This document shows positions 1-9,752 of a stretch of DNA of 64,000 bases, piece after piece. Made by a program: the position numbers and the translations under genes. Under the pieces are notes generated by a model. The model made no database searches and was not told the DNA's origin. It worked only from the letters and a program-made list of their open reading frames with translations. The stretch's first letter is position 1; every line of letters begins with the position of its first letter. Where the stretch lies: the NCBI GenBank assembly GCA_951217055.1, contig OX578285.1:50470024-50534023 (forward strand). Reading direction: 5' to 3'. This stretch comes from Gerris lacustris (taxonomy: Eukaryota > Arthropoda > Insecta > Hemiptera > Gerridae).

Positions 1-56
1 TTTTAGTAACTTTTAAAGCTAAAACACCTCAGTATATATATATAATCAATATATAT

Positions 57-60
<4 letters not shown>

Positions 61-120
<60 letters not shown>
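61..120. repeat. (TA)n microsatellite
   Basis: An uninterrupted TA dinucleotide run about 60 bases long, preceded by imperfect ATATAT sequence. It has no coding content. Confidence 0.95.
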
Positions 121-123
<3 letters not shown>

Positions 124-344
124 AAAAAAACAACAATTAACAAATATTAACGTTTAACTAAATAAAATTCTGATAATTTCACAATAAACAGTTTGGTAAA
201 AACGATTTATTTTATATAGAATAAAGACTAGAAAGAAACTTTTAGTGTTTTATATTAGATACGTAACTCCGATGTCCAGATTAATACAAACAACACACGA
301 CCTTATCTCCACCGTGTCTAGAGACCTAGAGACGAACTGAATAA

Positions 345-426
345 TTAAGTTGGTACTTCTTAATAGTTATTTAGTCAAAGTCATTTATATTCTAAAACAA
401 CATAGGGGAGTAACAATCTAATGAAG
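345..426 (+). repeat. Fragment of the four-arm MITE family
   Basis: This stretch matches the right-hand end of the MITE family seen in full at 24888-25127: a 'tatttagtcaaagtcattta' core followed by the terminal arm 'GGGGAGTAACAATCTAA' and 'GAAGTAC'. Only the tail is present. The left arm is reduced to 'GGTACTTCTTAA', so this looks like an internally deleted copy. Confidence 0.6.
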
Positions 427-589
427 TACCTACTAATGTATATTATATATATGTATGAATGTTTTAAACTTTAAACCGTGGTAATTTAAGAAAAAAATGT
501 CTTCAGAATGCGACAGTCTACGCTTAGATTCGAATGAGTAATATTATGAAAATAAAATTACATGGATTAAAATAGCAATAAAAATGCAG

Positions 590-800
590 CCCTCGGCCGG
601 TAATGGAAGCCCGGATCCGTGCGTTTGCACCACGTTGCTCTTACCACTGAGCAGTGATTTTTACCACAAGCTTTTTTCAGCATTTCTGTCTTTTTCTCCA
701 CCATATTTCCTGTTATCTGATTTTTTTTTTTTTTAAAAAGTCTTTGAGATGAGAGCATTGATCCGAGGTTTGGGAGATGGATTCGAGTCCCTCGCAAATT
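590..800 (-). repeat. Possible tRNA-derived SINE remnant
   Basis: On the minus strand 'CTCAGTGGTAAGAGC' resembles a Pol III A box/D arm, followed by a GTG-loop-CAC hairpin. On the plus strand near 770-790 'GGATTCGAGTCCC' resembles a B box. The two signals face opposite ways, so this may be two fragments rather than one element. Confidence 0.25.
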
Positions 801-3120
801 TTAAATCGCCTTGGTTTTATATAAGAATGTAAAAGAATTTGCATTTTTTCTCCGTGAAATTAGTTTAGAAGTCTTTAATATGACATCGGATCTTTTTTTA
901 AAAAACAAGTTTTCTTTTGAGCAAGCGCTTTAAAACGATTTATTCTCGACCCCGAAACTAATTATTGACCTGATGCTTAAATTATAGGAGAGAAGAAAAA
1001 AGTTAGGGAATATCGGTTATTTAAGTTTAGTGAGACGCTTATCTCATATTAAATTTGTTGGAATTCCAAGAGTTTCAAATCATCGAGTTATTTCGGTCCT
1101 TGTTTAATGTTATAATTCTTGACGAGAACTTTATTTTTATGAAAAAAATTAACTTGTAGATTACGAGTGCGTCTCGGACACAATAATATACTTAGTACAT
1201 ATAAATTTATTTAATCTTGTTTTAAAATTAAATAGAAGTATTTACTCTTCGGAAAAGAATTAGTTATGTAGTATAGAAGTATAACAGGTTTGTTCCAACG
1301 CCCTTATTTGTACCGCCCTTTGGATCGTCCCGCGGATCGTTCGGGAATCGTTTAAGACAGGATTTATACGCATGCGCTTACATTGTACTTTAACCCTAGA
1401 ATACTTATCTTTAAAAAACATCCTTTATTACTTATCATACGTCACTTTGACATACAACTAGAAAATAATTAGTAAATATTTATTTTGAAGCCACCAGATA
1501 AAAAGTTTCATGAGTGTGCATGAGTGCAACATCGGTCGACATCAAGCCCTACCACTTACGCACACGAGTGTGCACACAACACTGTTTTTCGTTCACACAG
1601 GTTATTGTGAGTGTGAAGAATGTAAATAGACTCTACGAAAAAGTGATATTTTTTATTAGCATTCAGGGATTTATTTTCAATACATTTTTAACTTCTTTAG
1701 TTATATAACAACAGAAAGAACATGAAAATCCGTTTTTTTTTATTAAAATTATAAACAATATATATTTGACCAGTTTGGACAAACAATACAGACTAGTTGG
1801 TATAGATAATATAGTTATTACCTATACCACCAAAAACTTAAAACACAAAACTATTAATAACATTCGCCTGAAGCAGACTAACTGAGGAAAGATTACCCTG
1901 AATATGGGCGCGAAAAAACTAGTGGTATAGTCAATACCACCTTTTTTCAAAAACATACACGTCAAAATGACGTAGATAAGCATTCTAGGGTTAATAAAAT
2001 CATGTAAGGTTGGAACTTTGGAACTATAATTAGAACCGTATTATTAAAATTCAAGGAAACCTAACAGTTAGGGAACCTTCCTGTTGACTTAACTGCGCAT
2101 GTCATACAAACTAGTACTTGGTATTGTCAGAGAATCATTTGGACCATATACAGTAAACGGTTTGCAAACGATCCCTGCTCGGGTTGGAGCAGTTTGGAGA
2201 ACGGTACGAAACAGTGTCACAAGTAGGGTTAGAACGGCTTTAATCCATTGCGCATGCCCGTGACGATCCCGTGGACAAGTACACTAACCTAGTGTAATGT
2301 AACCTAACCTAATGTATGTAGGTATCGTCAAATTAAAAAACCCATAAAATATCTCTACGCCGAGGACTTGATGAATTTTCATTAATTTATATCATTGATT
2401 TTCTTGGAAATATAACTTATTTTATTTTCCTTTATATTTGACTTATGTGCGACAATCCTATGTATAGTTATTTATAATAATGTGCAAATCAATAAAGTTG
2501 CTGTTCAGTCTTCTGTGGTTTGTCTCTTCGAAAAAGATGTGAATCATCGTCGACTCCAAATAACAACAGAAACTGGCTGGCCACATCAATATGAACTTAG
2601 TTGATTTTGCTGCTCCCAGATATACGCTTCCAACAAGTGGTAAAAGTAAAAAATCCTTCGAAACGCATTTATACCAGAAAACCAACGAATTTAGGAAATT
2701 CCGTATACCTAAGTTGCACATTTTTACTTGGATTGGGTTGCCCTTAAGTAGACAATACTATTGACTATTGATATATAAGTGCAAGTACTACCTTAATATC
2801 TTTGCTTAACATTGGTTTTTAAGAAACTTAAATGAATATCTTTCTATACTTGGGTTGAACTATAAAAAAAACCCTACTTAGTAAGTAAATAAAAGAGAAG
2901 CCATGCCAAAATATTAATCGTCTAGGGTCTAGGATTACTAACCGATTATCCTTACTTAACGTGGATTTTAACTGTATAGAAAAATAATATCTTTTTTTCT
3001 TTGACCATCATTTATACATTTTATATTACAGATATTATTTAATTGATTTGTCAACGTCAGTTTTCAAACTGACGTCCATTCTTGTTCAGGCACTGCAGAT
3101 AGCCCTTGTGTGTATTCATT
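801..3120. other. Intergenic AT-rich stretch, nothing recognised
   Basis: About 2.3 kb without a convincing exon, RNA gene or defined repeat. Short open frames near 1514-1708 and 2458-2721 have no recognisable domain and no splice support. Locally 1740-1940 is rich in 'ATACCAC' and 'GGTATAG' words, which may be a decayed inverted repeat. Confidence 0.5.
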
Positions 3121-3130
3121 ATTTTTGGAC

Positions 3131-3151
3131 GTTCTCTCTCTCTCTCTCTCC

Positions 3152-3222
<71 letters not shown>
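3131..3222. repeat. (CT)n/(TA)n compound microsatellite
   Basis: A short CT run passes into a long TA run with one TG interruption. It sits about 30 bases upstream of the hairpin-tailed repeat at 3254. Confidence 0.9.
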
Positions 3223-3223
<1 letters not shown>

Positions 3224-3253
3224 CGCAAGAGAAAAATTAACAGGTTATAGACA

Positions 3254-3970
3254 AAATAAACAGGTCAAGTGTGTGCTAGTCAGCACACAGCGAGGGTCCG
3301 TAGGCCACACTATATAGTGTTTAACTGTTAAGTGTATAAACAGTGTTTTTTTAAAATGCTAAAAAGCTTACTTTGAACCATTCTAAGGGTCTGATATTCT
3401 CAAAACACACTCTGATAAAGCATTTTTTTGCCACTGTACCGGACTACAACCATATAAATACATCGAAAAGACCATAATTATAAAAAAAACGTATTTTGTC
3501 AATAAAAAATAAAATAATATTTTTTTCGAAATTTCCAAAAAGTGGAAGAATGTTCAGGAATTTTTTCAGATTTTTTGCACTTCACATAAGCGAGATAGAG
3601 GGGGGGGGGGGGGACACACGTTTCACACCCACTTCAAACTTGCCTACGCTCGCCCTATCAAAGTTATATCCAAAGAATTATATATTTTTGTAATCAGCTC
3701 GACGTATCCTTTCATATGATACCCCTCACGGTGTCGAAAAAAAAAATTAAAAAATTTAACCCTTAAGTTTTTTTACCCTAATTTTTTTGAAAAATATTTT
3801 TTTAAGTCGCTATATTTTTAAAATATGTGGGTAGGTACAAGACACATACATGCCAAATTTCAAAGTGATCGGACGAAAGGTGTAGCCGTGAGAGCACGCG
3901 AGAGGATGGACGGACAGACACACGCAGGAAAATATAAGGGTCCTTGGTTTTGCCTACGGACTCTAAAAAA
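3254..3970 (+). repeat. Hairpin-tailed dispersed repeat, copy 1
   Basis: First of three ~715-base copies in the window (others at 13153-15704, split, and 18552-19267). All begin with 'AGGTCAAGTGTGTGCTA' and 'GCGAGGGTCCGTAGGCCAC' and end with a 'GACAGACACACGCAGG' block and a terminal hairpin of the form AGGGTCC...GGACTCT followed by A residues. No protein is recognisable; the small frame at 3496-3693 is internal to the repeat and is interrupted differently in other copies. It is probably a non-autonomous retroelement or Helitron-like repeat; the class is not settled. Confidence 0.75.
3599..3613 (+). repeat. poly(G) tract
   Basis: An expanded G run inside the hairpin-tailed repeat. The copy at 18914 has a shorter run at the same place and the copy at 15378 only four G, so the tract length is unstable between copies. 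Confidence 0.9.
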
Positions 3971-4050
3971 GCAACAGATACTGTAGCACTTTGGTTGTTC
4001 ATCAAAATTTAAATATCTATTAAAATGGTATGTTATCTATTTAGGCATGA

Positions 4051-4072
4051 CCACCCCCCCCCCCCCTCCCCC
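4051..4072 (+). repeat. poly(C) tract
   Basis: A run of about 13 C, one T, then more C, in otherwise AT-rich sequence. Confidence 0.9.
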
Positions 4073-4351
4073 CAAGGCACTAATTCCCTCCAAAAATTAT
4101 CTTTGATAACCTGGATTATTTGAAAAATCCCCTCAAACTCTGAAAAATACCCCTAAAATATATCCCTCCTCAACAATTATGATGGCTCAAATAGCGCCAT
4201 CGAAATTCTCTGTAGGCACTCCTTTATCTATTTACTGTTGGAGTTGAATCAGTAAGTACTGAATAAAATGACGAAGTTAGGCCTATTTACTATGTACGAG
4301 TAATTCTTTCTTATTGTTTTAATTAGATGTTTTTTTTTTTTTACTTTACTC

Positions 4352-4421
4352 TAAGGCTAGGCGCACACTGGGGGCAAAACAGTCTGCAGACTTGTTTGCC
4401 CCCAGTGTGCGCCTAGCCTTA
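4352..4421. repeat. 70-base perfect hairpin (mini-MITE)
   Basis: Two 27-base arms starting TAAGGCTAGGCGCACACTGG are exact reverse complements. The 16-base centre contains AGTCTGCAGACT, itself palindromic, so almost the whole unit can fold as one rod. The intact arms suggest a young insertion or recent homogenisation. There is no coding content. Confidence 0.85.
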
Positions 4422-4424
4422 AGC

Positions 4425-5217
4425 TAAAGAGGGAAGTTGGGGGAAGAAGAAAGTTTTTTCCATAAAAAAAAAAAGTTGTTTCCTCATGGAAAATATAAAT
4501 GTTTATCTCTTTCAATTATTTTTTGAAGAATAGATGTGCGAAACGTCAACGGGAAGTGGCAAAATATATTTTTATTATTATTTATAAGCATTGATGCGGT
4601 AGTAGCTTGTAATATGTTCAGATGAATCTGAGGAGGTCAAGATTTTTCCTTTTTTTCACGTAGAATTGTTCGAGCAGTCAATCATTCAACACCTTTTCCT
4701 GCGACTTTAAACGTATCTTGCAGTTTTAATCACTAGCTCGTCTATTATTATTGTGTAAGGATTACCATCGCACCTGTTCAATGTTATTCAAAGGTCTTAA
4801 TCATTTCTACTACGCTATCTTACAATGTGGGAATCACAGGATATCTCGCTACAAGGGAAAATACACAATAAAAAAGAAAAAAATTGCATTAGCTTGTAAA
4901 AAGATGAGTATCAGGTCGATGTGTAAGTGAAATGCATTCATTATACTATAAAAAAAAAACATGTAATCCCACAGTTGTTAGAATCGAAGGCCAGGCAATT
5001 CAGGTAGTTTTCACTTTCCTCGTGAACCGTCATTTTTTCTGATACGGCGAAATCTATTAAGGAATAAGACGGACTTGTGATGGAGCCTGGTGCGAGGTAA
5101 TGACCTGTTTACACTTTCTATTTATCTTATTGCTTTTGGAGAAGCGTTCGGCCCTCACGTCTGCATTATTAGCGCTTTCGTAAATAATAACATGTGACGG
5201 AGAAAATATCGACATTT
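4425..5217. other. Intergenic stretch, nothing recognised
   Basis: AT-rich sequence with short A and T runs. I saw no exon, RNA gene or clear repeat boundary. Confidence 0.5.
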
Positions 5218-5640
5218 TTTACTTTCTCATATAAAGAGAAAGTATTGTGATGGGGCGAATATTCGACTTTGAGATTTGGATGCATTTACACGTTTTGAGG
5301 TCCCTTAAGTCCAAAAAAGTGGTTTTTAAAAAAATGTCTGTCTGTACAGACGCCTGAAGCGTAAACTACTGGGCCGATTTTGACGAAATTTGTTATACAT
5401 GTTCAGAAAAACCATACTCCGAGACGATATCGAGAAATTAATTTTAGCCAAATGTGGGGGCGCTACACCCCAAAAACTCTGAACTAACAGGAAAAAAACG
5501 ATTTTGATTAAAAAATTCTAAAATGTAGTCCATTTAAATACGAACCTAACGATGTGAGCCGTTTTCCCGGGAAAAATCTAATTCCCGAGACAATAACTTT
5601 CAACGCGGACGGAGAGAGACCGGGTTCGATTCCCCGCTGA
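5218..5640 (+). repeat. ACTTTCTC-type dispersed repeat, forward copy
   Basis: Starts 'ACTTTCTCATATAAAGAGAAAG' (an imperfect palindrome) and carries the blocks 'TTTTGAGGTCCC', 'TCTGTCTGTACAGACG', 'GGGCCGATTTT' and 'CATGTTCAGAAAAACCATAC'. The same blocks occur in reverse order and strand at about 32640-33030, and a diverged piece lies near 24690-24800. The stretch at 5600-5632 ends with 'GGGTTCGATTCCCCG', a good Pol III B-box match, so a SINE origin is possible. Confidence 0.65.
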
Positions 5641-5811
5641 GGAGAAGTTATTTGTATGATAAATTTTGATAAAAAGTTCAATTAATAATGAAATGTACCT
5701 ATGGAAAACACTGGGCTAAGTAATTATGAACTCGTATATGAGAAAAATTGTTTGAATTGTCTCGGACTATTTTTTCTAAATAAAATAAGTTGTTTGAACA
5801 GAGATTTTGTA

Positions 5812-6130
5812 GGATACTAGATGGATCTTAATCGATGGATTTTTAAGGTGAAAAATAAAAACGAACTTAATCCATTTTTTTCAAAGAAACGTTTCAGCTC
5901 TTCTTAGAGCCATCTTCAGTCTTTAATTCTAAATTTAAAACAAACAATCAGTTAAATAACAATTAATTTTATATCACAATTGTTATTAATTGTTATTTAA
6001 CTGATTGTTTGTTTTAAATTTAGAATTAAAAACTGAAGATGGCTCTAAGAAGAGCTGAAACGTTTCTTTGAAAAAAATGTATTAAGTTCGTTTTTATTTT
6101 TCACCTTAAAAATCCATCGATATAGTATCC
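5812..6130. repeat. Foldback with Penelope-type terminal motif
   Basis: Two arms of about 140 bases are reverse complements around a centre near 5975. Each arm holds CTGAAGA, a GCTCT/AGAGC stem and GAAAC, the layout found near Penelope-like element ends. It probably represents two opposed terminal repeats with the coding part lost. No reverse transcriptase is present. Confidence 0.65.
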
Positions 6131-6682
6131 AGTAATAATTAAAAGGTGTATTCAACATATCAGATATTTTGTGGAACTGTGTAGAATTAGTCAGTTTACC
6201 TATGAATAATTAAGTGTGAACTGAGATTTTGTGGCAGAATCAGCCAGTTTTCCCATGCGTATAACTATAATAGTAGAACCACAATCTATTCTTTATTAGA
6301 GGTGGCTTAGAAACCTATCTGCATTAAACATTAGCTATTATGGTTTTGCTTTAATCGACAATCTTAAACCACAATAATTCCTCTACACATTTAAGGTGTA
6401 ATGATGATTGATTTGGATTTTGCATTATCCGATACATGTGTACAGAATTATATTACAGGTCCATTGTCATATTTCTTACAGGCTATACAAATAATCATGT
6501 CCAATTCGTTTCCTTTGTTCGAGTTTTCAGCCACTGATCTGAAGATACAACAAAAAATGAACATATTTTCTTAACTTTCTCTTTCCAATTTTCTACTCGG
6601 ACCCCCATAAAGCATTATCTATCAAAGCCCGCACGCACCTGCACTCTGCGAGTTCGTAGGTTTGGTTCCTTTGATTGTTTTA

Positions 6683-7520
6683 CTTCATTGGTTGAGACAC
6701 TTAAAGGAATTAATAATTTAAAATGGTTTAACTCATCTTCAAACTAAATATATTTCGCCCTCTCTCAAGGCATATTCATTACACTGGCGAGAATACAACA
6801 ACTTTTCACGTCTTGTACCAAATACCTTGTGGTAATTGTGAAGAGGTGTATATGGTATATAGGAGAAACCCGACAAACTTGGCGAAATCGCAAAGATCAA
6901 CACCAGTCTGATGTTAAAGCCAAAAATGATAAAACCGCCTTAAGTCAACACTATAGGAATATGAACCATGACTTTAAATTTTAAAACTCCAAAATTTTAA
7001 GTAGAGGAAATTACAATAGAAAAAGATTACTATTAGAAGCACTGTATATATCAAACAATATATTTGGACAAAAAATATAAACCACAAACAAGATGCCAGA
7101 GAACTTCACAAATATTACAGTGCCAATTTAAGATTTTCAAATTAAAAATTATTCCCGCCAAACTCGCTGGGTAATCATATGATTGAATTGTAACATATGA
7201 TCTATATTACCTTCCGAGTGGGTTACCGTTAATTTCCTAATTCGTGTATGGTCGAAAACGTTGTTATTGCTGTGTTAGTTTTATTCCATTACTGTTGACT
7301 GATTTCATCTTATTTGTTTATTATCATTTGACGAAGGAATAGATATGTTCCTAATATAATTATCTTATATGTTCAAGACGTGAAAAGATGTTGTATTCTC
7401 GCCAGTGTAATGAATATGCCTTGAGAGAGGGCGAAATATATTTAGTTTGAAGATAAGTTAAACCATTTTAAATTATTAATTCCTTTAATCAATGAAGATT
7501 CTGTCTCAACCAATGAAGAT
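6683..7520. mobile_element. Terminal-repeat foldback carrying a GIY-YIG remnant
   Basis: Arms at 6683-6815 and 7376-7520 are near-identical reverse complements. They contain 'GCCCTCTCTCAAGGC' and the outer block 'AAAGGAATTAATAATTTA'. The 560-base centre encodes a piece of a GIY-YIG endonuclease. Opposed terminal repeats around an endonuclease fragment fit a decayed Penelope-like retroelement that has lost its reverse transcriptase. Confidence 0.65.
6816..6987 (+). pseudogene. GIY-YIG endonuclease fragment, Penelope type
   Basis: One frame reads YQIPCGNCEEVY, the usual cysteine-containing lead-in of Penelope endonucleases. A second frame, shifted by insertion of bases around the repeated 'GTATAT', reads YIGETRQTWRNRKDQHQSDV and continues to a stop after DFKF. 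YIGET with the downstream R-R-H-like spacing is the signature of the catalytic module. The upstream half of the normal element (reverse transcriptase) is absent, and the frame break plus short length make it non-functional. Family assignment rests on these motifs alone. Confidence 0.7.
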
Positions 7521-8039
7521 GCACTCTGCACTTTTATTAAACGCAATATGAACTGAAAGAAATCGTTTTCATTTCTCTTCGAATACATCCTTTTTCCAGT
7601 TTTGGCCGAGTTATCAATAATAAATTATTTATAATTTATAAATAGGAACAGAACTAAGAGTTTATTACTTGTGTTTGCTTCAGTTGTCACGTGTTATTGT
7701 GTTATGTATAGTAAAATTATTGTAACTTATAAAACTAATTTTAAGTTGAAACATTTCTTCAATATGCGAGCGCACTAACAAATTAAATATTAGCTCAAAT
7801 GAAAGTGGAAAAAATATATTTTCCTGGTAACTTAAATTTTGTTGATTATTCATAAAAAGAACTTTAACAATTTTATGGTTCAAAGAATCTAGGTTAGGAG
7901 TGAGGTCCACCTGTAGTCAATATTTTGACAATACAAACGCAAATAAAGGACAAATATAAATATTATTGACTAAAATTTTACAGTTCTCTGTCGTGAAGGA
8001 CCTAAAATACATGTACATAATACGTAATATGAGTAGCGT
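7521..8039. other. Intergenic stretch, nothing recognised
   Basis: AT-rich. The open frame at 7680-7910 on the minus strand has no domain or splice support. Confidence 0.5.
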
Positions 8040-8760
8040 ACATTTGTATTAGTGGTTCGTGGGACCTTAAACACTCTTAAAAAAAGTCTGTACTTTACTT
8101 TAGAAAGAGTAACTGTTGGTCTAATTTGCATGTTACTCCCGTCGATGGTGGCATATGCAATATACATGGACATGGCTATTATCTCGTCCCCAACAATTCA
8201 CCTGTCATGTATCTTGGCACGGATAATCGTTCATTTAAGTACATTACACGGAGCTGGATGGTAAGGATTTATTACACACGGAACATTTTGCTTATGGACA
8301 TCCTGGTGTGCTCTGTAGGCTTATTGCTCGCGCCACTTCCTTGATTATATCGATAAATGGCATCTACAGCCTGAGGCCGACCCGAGAGCTGTCTCAAGTG
8401 TCGAGGACGGTGGACAAGCCGATACAGCACTCGGAAGGCACCTTCGTGTCAGTAGGTAGAAAGGGCAAACGAACCGTATGACGATTAGGTCATTTGCTGC
8501 CCGCCCCGATCCGCTATTTGGCCTCCTTTCTCACCTTTCCTTTCTCCCTCGATATGGCGTACTGTGTGACCGTGTACAGTGTATTTCTCCGCCTGCACTT
8601 AACGTCCAAATGTCAGTCTTGTCCGCCGTTTCTTTTATTTTCCCGTTTTTTCATTGAACTCTTTGAAAATACGCCGGGGAAAAATCTACTCCGAGAAAGA
8701 TATGAAACATTTTTGTTTCAACTCGACCGATGTAGAAATATAGATAACTATGTTTAAAAA
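8040..8760. other. Unassigned, relatively GC-rich segment upstream of the PDZ gene
   Basis: This segment is less AT-rich than its surroundings, lacks the repeat words seen elsewhere, and carries modest open frames (8052-8344, 8494-8757) without recognisable domains. It ends about 400 bases before the first recognised PDZ exon and contains a donor-like 'TGGATGGTAAGG' near 8256. It could hold a non-coding first exon or promoter of the PDZ gene, but nothing proves this. Confidence 0.25.
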
Positions 8761-9149
8761 TAGCCTTTGTAGATAAACATTTTTAGAAGTGATGGAACCG
8801 TTTACACGTTTATCTAGATTCCAGGAAAATAGATGCCACATTAAAACACTTGATGATTTACAACAACAATAAATTTCCTTCCGATATTAACACGGTTAAT
8901 AAAATTATTTAAGAAACATGTGACTCACGATGGCATGAACACACCCAGGAGTAATAACATGTTGCAATGTATGATCACCTTCATTGCTATTGCAATAAAA
9001 TGCTTTTTTAAATTTAATAAAACTAGGTGTATGCATATAAATGTAAGAAACTCGATTAAAATCGAGTGTCTTTTGTTCATAATATTCGTATTTCCATAAA
9101 ATAATATATATATATATATTTCGTTAATGTATTTTTGATATTGTTTCAG

Positions 9150-9752
9150 GTGTTTAGTGAAAATAGGCAGGAGGGATGGGGAATGGAAGGACGGAGAGGA
9201 AGGGATGAGCGAAGAAGAATTCGTGACGGTGGTCTCGGTAGAGGATGCCCCCTACGTTACGGTGGTCGAGGTGGAGGAGCCTCTCATCGCGACGGAGGAA
9301 GCCTCTGCCGTGCCGCCGCCTGTCCAAGAGGATATCCAGATCTACAGACTGCCGGGAGAACGGTTGGGCTTCGGACTCAAGTTCGACGGCGGTCCTACAG
9401 TCTCCGGTCTCACTATCGAATCGACAGCAGAAGGAAGTCCGTCGGCCCGAGCTCGAGCGTCATGGGGTCCCTTGGGACCAGGAGACAGTATACTAGAAGT
9501 GGACGGACGCCCTGTCGTTGGCATGTCCAGGCAAGAGGTGGTAGGACGTCTGACCGAATCCGGCTTGGTGGTAGGTCTCAGAATAAGGAGAGGACCGCCT
9601 CCGGTACCTCCTCGTCGGCAAACTAGGAGAAGACTCCCAGGACCTCCACCGCCTCCCAGGCCTCTTCCAAGGGCCCCACCTAGGCTAGTCGACTTCCTCC
9701 CTAAGGACAACTCACGACCTGTCGACGCCCCCCAAGAATCCGCTGTACTCAA
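9150..9752 (+). CDS. PDZ gene exon 1 (PDZ1, proline-rich)
   Basis: Opens after 'TTGTTTCAG' and closes at CTCAA|GTAAGC, leaving phase 2. It encodes an acidic lead (MSEEEFVTVVSVEDAPYVTV) and PDZ1 with the ligand loop ERLGFGLKF, then GPGDSILEVDGRPVVGMSRQ and a final strand VVGLRIRRG. An SH3-ligand-like proline strip (PPPVPPRR, PGPPPPPRPLPRAPP) follows. Reading is open back to the acceptor, so coding may start in an unseen upstream exon; the internal ATG at 9205 is the first in frame. The exon is strikingly GC-rich compared with the later exons of the same gene. Confidence 0.8.

Noticed and set aside
2458..2721. Open frame of 87 codons on minus
   Set aside because: Not recognisable and without splice or promoter support in intergenic DNA.
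8494..8757. Open frame of 87 codons upstream of the PDZ gene
   Set aside because: No domain, no clear splice sites, and the composition of the reading frame is not convincingly coding.
9135..9626. Alternative arginine-rich frames across the PDZ1 exon
   Set aside because: They are out-of-frame readings of a GC-rich exon; the PDZ frame has clear motifs and fitting splice phases.
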